Shown piece by piece: positions 7,078-9,750 of a stretch of 9,750 nucleotides of DNA. The position numbers were made by a program, and so were the translations under genes. The stretch is from assembly GCA_028291845.1 (NCBI GenBank), contig JAQGNM010000130.1, positions 1-9,750 on the forward strand, read 5' to 3'. This DNA is from Massilia sp. (lineage in GTDB: Bacteria > Pseudomonadota > Gammaproteobacteria > Burkholderiales > Burkholderiaceae_D). The first letter of the stretch is position 1. Every line of letters begins with the position of its first letter. Below the pieces are notes generated by a model, which saw only the letters and a program-made list of their open reading frames with translations, was not told where the DNA came from and made no database searches.

Positions 7078-8023
7078 TCAGACCGCGCCGCGGCGCTGCT
7101 CGCCGTTCACCAGCCGCAGCAGGCCCAGCGGATTGTGGCCTTGCAGCGCCGGCAGCAGCAACTCGTCCGGATAGTTCTGGTAGCAGACCGGACGCAGGAA
7201 CCGGTCGATTGCCAGCGTGCCCACCGAGGTGCCGCGCGCGTCCGAGGTGGCCGGATACGGCCCGCCATGCACCATTGCTTCACACACTTCGACACCGGTC
7301 GGGGTGCCGTTGACCAGCAAGCGCCCGGCTTTTTGTTCCAGGCATTCGATCAGGTCGCGGTTGGCGAGCAGATCGGCCGGTTCGGCCATCAAGGTCGCGG
7401 TCAGCTGGCCGCCCATTTCTCGAGCGTACCGCAACAGCGCGTCGCGGCTTTCGAGCTCGACCACCACGGTGGCGGCGCCGAACACTTCTTCTTCCAGCGG
7501 GGCGCCAACGGCAAACAGCACTGTTTGCTCAGCCTTGAACAAATGCGGCCTGGCCCGAGCTTCTTCGGCGCCACCGGCCACCAGCGCCGCCACGCCGTCC
7601 AGTGTGCCGAGGCGCTCGACGCCGCTGTAATAGTTCGACAGCATGCCGGCATTGAGCATGGTCTGCGCCGGCTGCGCTTGCAGTGCCTTGTGCAGGGAGT
7701 CGATAAAGTCGCTCAGTTGCGCCGAACGCACTCCCAGCAGCAGGCCGGGATTGGTGCACAGCTGGCCGGCGCCCATCGTCACCGAGGCGGCGAGATCGTT
7801 GGCGATGGCTTCGCCGCGCTCTTGCAGGGCTTGCGGCAGCAGAATGATCGGATTGACGCTCGACATCTCGGCGAACACGGGAATCGGTTCGGCGCGCGCC
7901 GCCGCCAGATCGCACAGCGCCCGCCCTCCCCGCAAGGAACCGGTGAAGCCGACCGCCTTGATCTGCGGCGCCTGCACCAGCCGCGCGCCGACAGGGCGCC
8001 TCACCGAAAATGATGCCGACGTG
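7078..8023 (-). pseudogene. Aldehyde dehydrogenase remnant (alpha-ketoglutarate semialdehyde dehydrogenase type)
   Basis: C-terminal part of an NAD(P)-dependent aldehyde dehydrogenase of the KGSADH (2,5-dioxopentanoate dehydrogenase) group, whose members are about 525 residues. About 300 residues remain, starting at VGARLVQAPQIKAVGFTGS. The catalytic glutamate (FAEMSSVNP) and catalytic cysteine (GAGQLCTNPG) are both present. The tail, with VNGTPTGVEVC, MVHGGPYPATSDARGTSVG and RFLRPVCYQNYP, is typical of the group. The first 200 or so residues, including most of the cofactor-binding part, are missing. The frame can be opened at an ATG at 8037, but its first 15 residues (MRCCFTSASFSVRRP) are unlike the family. 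In the neighbouring frame GIIFGEA (about 8017-7997) resembles the expected VF-x-x-IFG segment just before VGAR. This suggests a one-base frameshift near 7993-7996 plus loss of everything upstream. Stop TGA is at 7078-7080. Probably non-functional. Confidence 0.8.
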
Positions 8024-8241
8024 AAGCAGCAACGCAATGTCGCCCAGGCACACGGCGATCATGAGCGTGATGTTTTATTGGTTGTCCATGATCTGCTTGT
8101 TCATGATGTGAAAGTAGCGACCTGCCTGACGTCGCCGTCTGCGACGAGGATGCTTTCCAGCACATTGATGCATTGCCAGCATACGCAGTGCCGATCTTGC
8201 CCGGCCTGCGTCCTGCGCGCCGCATCACCGCCGCAAACAAA
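8024..8241. other. Gene-free spacer, probable decayed DNA
   Basis: About 218 bases between the 3' end of the RTX gene and the broken 5' end of the dehydrogenase. No frame has a convincing start, ribosome site and family resemblance. On the minus strand a short hydrophobic stretch (MIAVCLGDIALLLHVGIIF, from 8062) runs into the dehydrogenase remnant's alternate frame. It is preceded by MNKQIMDNQ and a stop (8092-8063). These could be scraps of other genes. A 6-base stem CGTCGC/GCGACG with a 5-base loop lies near 8130-8146 without a T-run. I see no terminator for the RTX gene. Confidence 0.4.
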
Positions 8242-9750
8242 TCACATCAAGCGCTGCGGGCCTCCGATCGCTGCACTGCCCTGAATCGCTTGCGTCGAGG
8301 CGCCGAAGCTGCCGGACGCCAGGATCGCCTGCGCCGCGCTCATGCCGATCGCGGACAGGGCGCCAGTGGAAGCGTACTGGTAGCTGATATCGCCGCCGAT
8401 GGCGGCCGTATCGCTGCCGCTCAGGTAAAAACTCAGCAACGACGATGACAGGGCCCAGCTCGTCAAGTTCGGATTGGCTGCCTTGGCAGCGTCGAAGGCG
8501 CCAGCCAGACCATCGAAATTGAACTGCTGAACCTTGCGGTTCTTCAGGCTGCTGCCGGATGTTGCGTCGTAATCGGCGCTGCCTTCGATGACGATCTGCA
8601 GGGTGGCGACGCTGTGATTGGCGCTACTGACATACCAGTCCTTAAGCGTAATCTGCTCGCTGCTGCCCGTCGTAAGAACCAGGTCGCTGCCGCTTTTCGA
8701 AAACAGCAGGTCGGCGTAAGTGATGCCGCGTCCCAGCGAAATCGTGTTGTCCCTGGTGGTGCTGGCAGCGATCGTGTCCTGGCCGTCGCCGCGGTTGAAG
8801 GCGATGACATCGCTGCCAGTGGAGGTGACGATGGTGTCGTTGCCTTTGCCGCCGATGAACATCTCGGCGCCGGTGCCGCCGGTCATGCTGTCGTTGCCGT
8901 CGCCACCGGCGAACAGGTTCTTGCCGGAGGTATCGGTGAGCACGTCGGCCCCGGCCGCCCCTTGCAGGAGGTCGTTGCCCGCGGCGCCGTCGAGGGTGTT
9001 CGCAAGCGCATTGCCTGTCAACATATTGTCGGCGGTGTTGCCGGTGCCGTTGATCGCCACGCTGCCGGTCAGCTCAAGCACTTCGAGGTTGCTTCCAAGC
9101 GTATAGGCAATACTCGAACGCACAGTGTCGATGCCCTCGGCGGCCGCTTCGGTGACGACGTCGCCGCTGTTGTCGACCACATACACGTCGTCACCCGCAT
9201 TGCCGTTCAGTTTGTCGGCCCCGGCGCCGCCGTCCAGGGTGTCGTTGCCGGCGCCGCCGGTAAGGGTGTTGATGGCGCTATTGCCGGTGATCAGGTTGTC
9301 CAAGGAATTACCGGTGCCGTTGACCGCCGCTGTGCCGGTCAGCGACAGCCGCTCGAGGTTGCTCCCCAGTGTCCAGCTCAGCGCTGTTTGCACCGAGTCG
9401 ATGCCTTCGCCCAAGTTTTCCGTGATCACGTCGGTGCTGGCATCGACGATATAAGTGTCATCGCCAGCACCGCCGCGCAAAGTGTCGTTACCCGCGCCGC
9501 CATCGAGAATGTTGGCGGCCGCGTTGCCGACGATCACATTGGCGCCGGCATTGCCGGTGCCATTGATGGCTGCGGCGCCCATCAAGGTAAGATTTTCGAC
9601 GTTGACGGCCAGAACATGGCTGACGCTGGACAGCACCTCATCGGTACCAGCCGAGGCGGCCTCGGTGACGACGTCTCCGCTGCTGTCGACGATATATGTG
9701 TCGTTGCCGGCGCCGCCCGCCATGCTGTCGCTGCCGCTGGCGCCGTCGAG
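8242..9750 (-). CDS. RTX calcium-binding repeat protein, C-terminal part (5' end beyond window)
   Basis: The frame is open from the right edge to the TGA at 8242, giving 502 visible residues; the N-terminus and function-defining domain lie outside. Many glycine/aspartate nonapeptides of the RTX type (GGAGNDTLRGGAGDDTY, GGAGNDTLDGGAGADKL, GGDGNDSMTGGTGAEMF, GGKGNDTI) indicate Ca2+-dependent folding after export. They are embedded in longer units of 81, 90 and about 81 residues that each include D-x-S-x-DVV/I-TE, (S/V)NLE-x-L-x-L-x-G, (A/V)INGTGN and a glycine-rich block. The last 200 residues lack RTX repeats: FNRGDGQDTI, LKDWY, then FNFDGLAGAFDAAKAANPN, and a Ser/Ala-rich tail ending GGPQRLM. 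This tail type is common in type I-secreted RTX proteins of Burkholderiales and probably carries the uncleaved secretion signal. No secretion genes are in the window. It could be an adhesin, protease or lipase; the catalytic part is not visible. Confidence 0.92.
   Translation of the reverse strand, partial: LDGASGSDSMAGGAGNDTYIVDSSGDVVTEAASAGTDEVLSSVSHVLAVNVENLTLMGAAAINGTGNAGANVIVGNAAANILDGGAGNDTLRGGAGDDTYIVDASTDVITENLGEGIDSVQTALSWTLGSNLERLSLTGTAAVNGTGNSLDNLITGNSAINTLTGGAGNDTLDGGAGADKLNGNAGDDVYVVDNSGDVVTEAAAEGIDTVRSSIAYTLGSNLEVLELTGSVAINGTGNTADNMLTGNALANTLDGAAGNDLLQGAAGADVLTDTSGKNLFAGGDGNDSMTGGTGAEMFIGGKGNDTIVTSTGSDVIAFNRGDGQDTIAASTTRDNTISLGRGITYADLLFSKSGSDLVLTTGSSEQITLKDWYVSSANHSVATLQIVIEGSADYDATSGSSLKNRKVQQFNFDGLAGAFDAAKAANPNLTSWALSSSLLSFYLSGSDTAAIGGDISYQYASTGALSAIGMSAAQAILASGSFGASTQAIQGSAAIGGPQRLM
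8941..9696 (-). repeat. Three tandem 81/90-residue RTX super-repeats
   Basis: Coding repeats within the RTX gene with unit starts at tyrosine codons 9696, 9453 and 9183 (YIVD, YIVD, YVVD). Unit lengths are 243, 270 and about 243 bases. The middle unit is longer by exactly nine residues, the size of one RTX nonapeptide. The array probably continues past the right edge, since residues just before the first unit are again RTX-like. Confidence 0.75.

Noticed and set aside
6772..8013. Plus-strand open frame (413 codons) spanning the hydroxylase end and the dehydrogenase remnant
   Set aside because: It overlaps two recognised coding regions in wrong frames and has no recognisable domain.
8720..9454. 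Plus-strand frames across the RTX repeats and a possible CRISPR-like periodicity
   Set aside because: The periodicity is explained by coding RTX repeats on the minus strand. Unit lengths of 243-270 bases and diverged copies do not fit CRISPR, and the plus frames are mirrors.

Overview
The window is about 9.75 kb of GC-rich bacterial DNA with compact genes, strong GGAG-type ribosome binding sites and G/C-rich third codon positions. Protein styles (LivM-LivG fusion, TfdB-type hydroxylase, RTX protein with a characteristic C-terminal region) suggest a betaproteobacterium of the Burkholderiales, possibly Oxalobacteraceae. That placement is inference from family resemblance, not a database result.

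Layout: positions 1-3816, all on the minus strand, hold a branched-chain-amino-acid-type (HAAT family) ABC transporter operon. It is transcribed from right to left: a periplasmic substrate-binding protein (2677-3816), a LivH-type permease (1442-2494), and a LivM-type permease fused to a LivG-type ATPase (1432 running off the left edge). The 304-base gap 3817-4120 holds the operon's presumed promoter and a clear intrinsic terminator (4014-4053) that closes the upstream LysR-type regulator gene (4121-5059, minus). A 178-base divergent promoter region (5060-5237) containing two near-identical palindromes separates that regulator from a TfdB-like FAD phenol hydroxylase (5238-7016, plus).

The right third is different in character. 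A 5'-truncated and probably frameshifted remnant of an alpha-ketoglutarate-semialdehyde-type aldehyde dehydrogenase (7078 to about 8023, minus) meets the hydroxylase tail to tail. Next come about 220 bases with no convincing gene. Last is the C-terminal 502 residues of a large RTX calcium-binding, probably type-I-secreted protein (8242 to the right edge, minus), with 81/90-residue super-repeats.

Working model (inference): the LysR regulator senses an aromatic or phenolic compound and controls the divergent hydroxylase through the palindromes. The adjacent ABC importer may take up that compound or a related acid. No ring-cleavage gene lies in the window, so the pathway would have to continue elsewhere. 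I see no CRISPR array, tRNA, rRNA, insertion sequence or integrase. I also see no clearly novel system; the best leads are the palindrome pair and the transporter/regulator/hydroxylase grouping.
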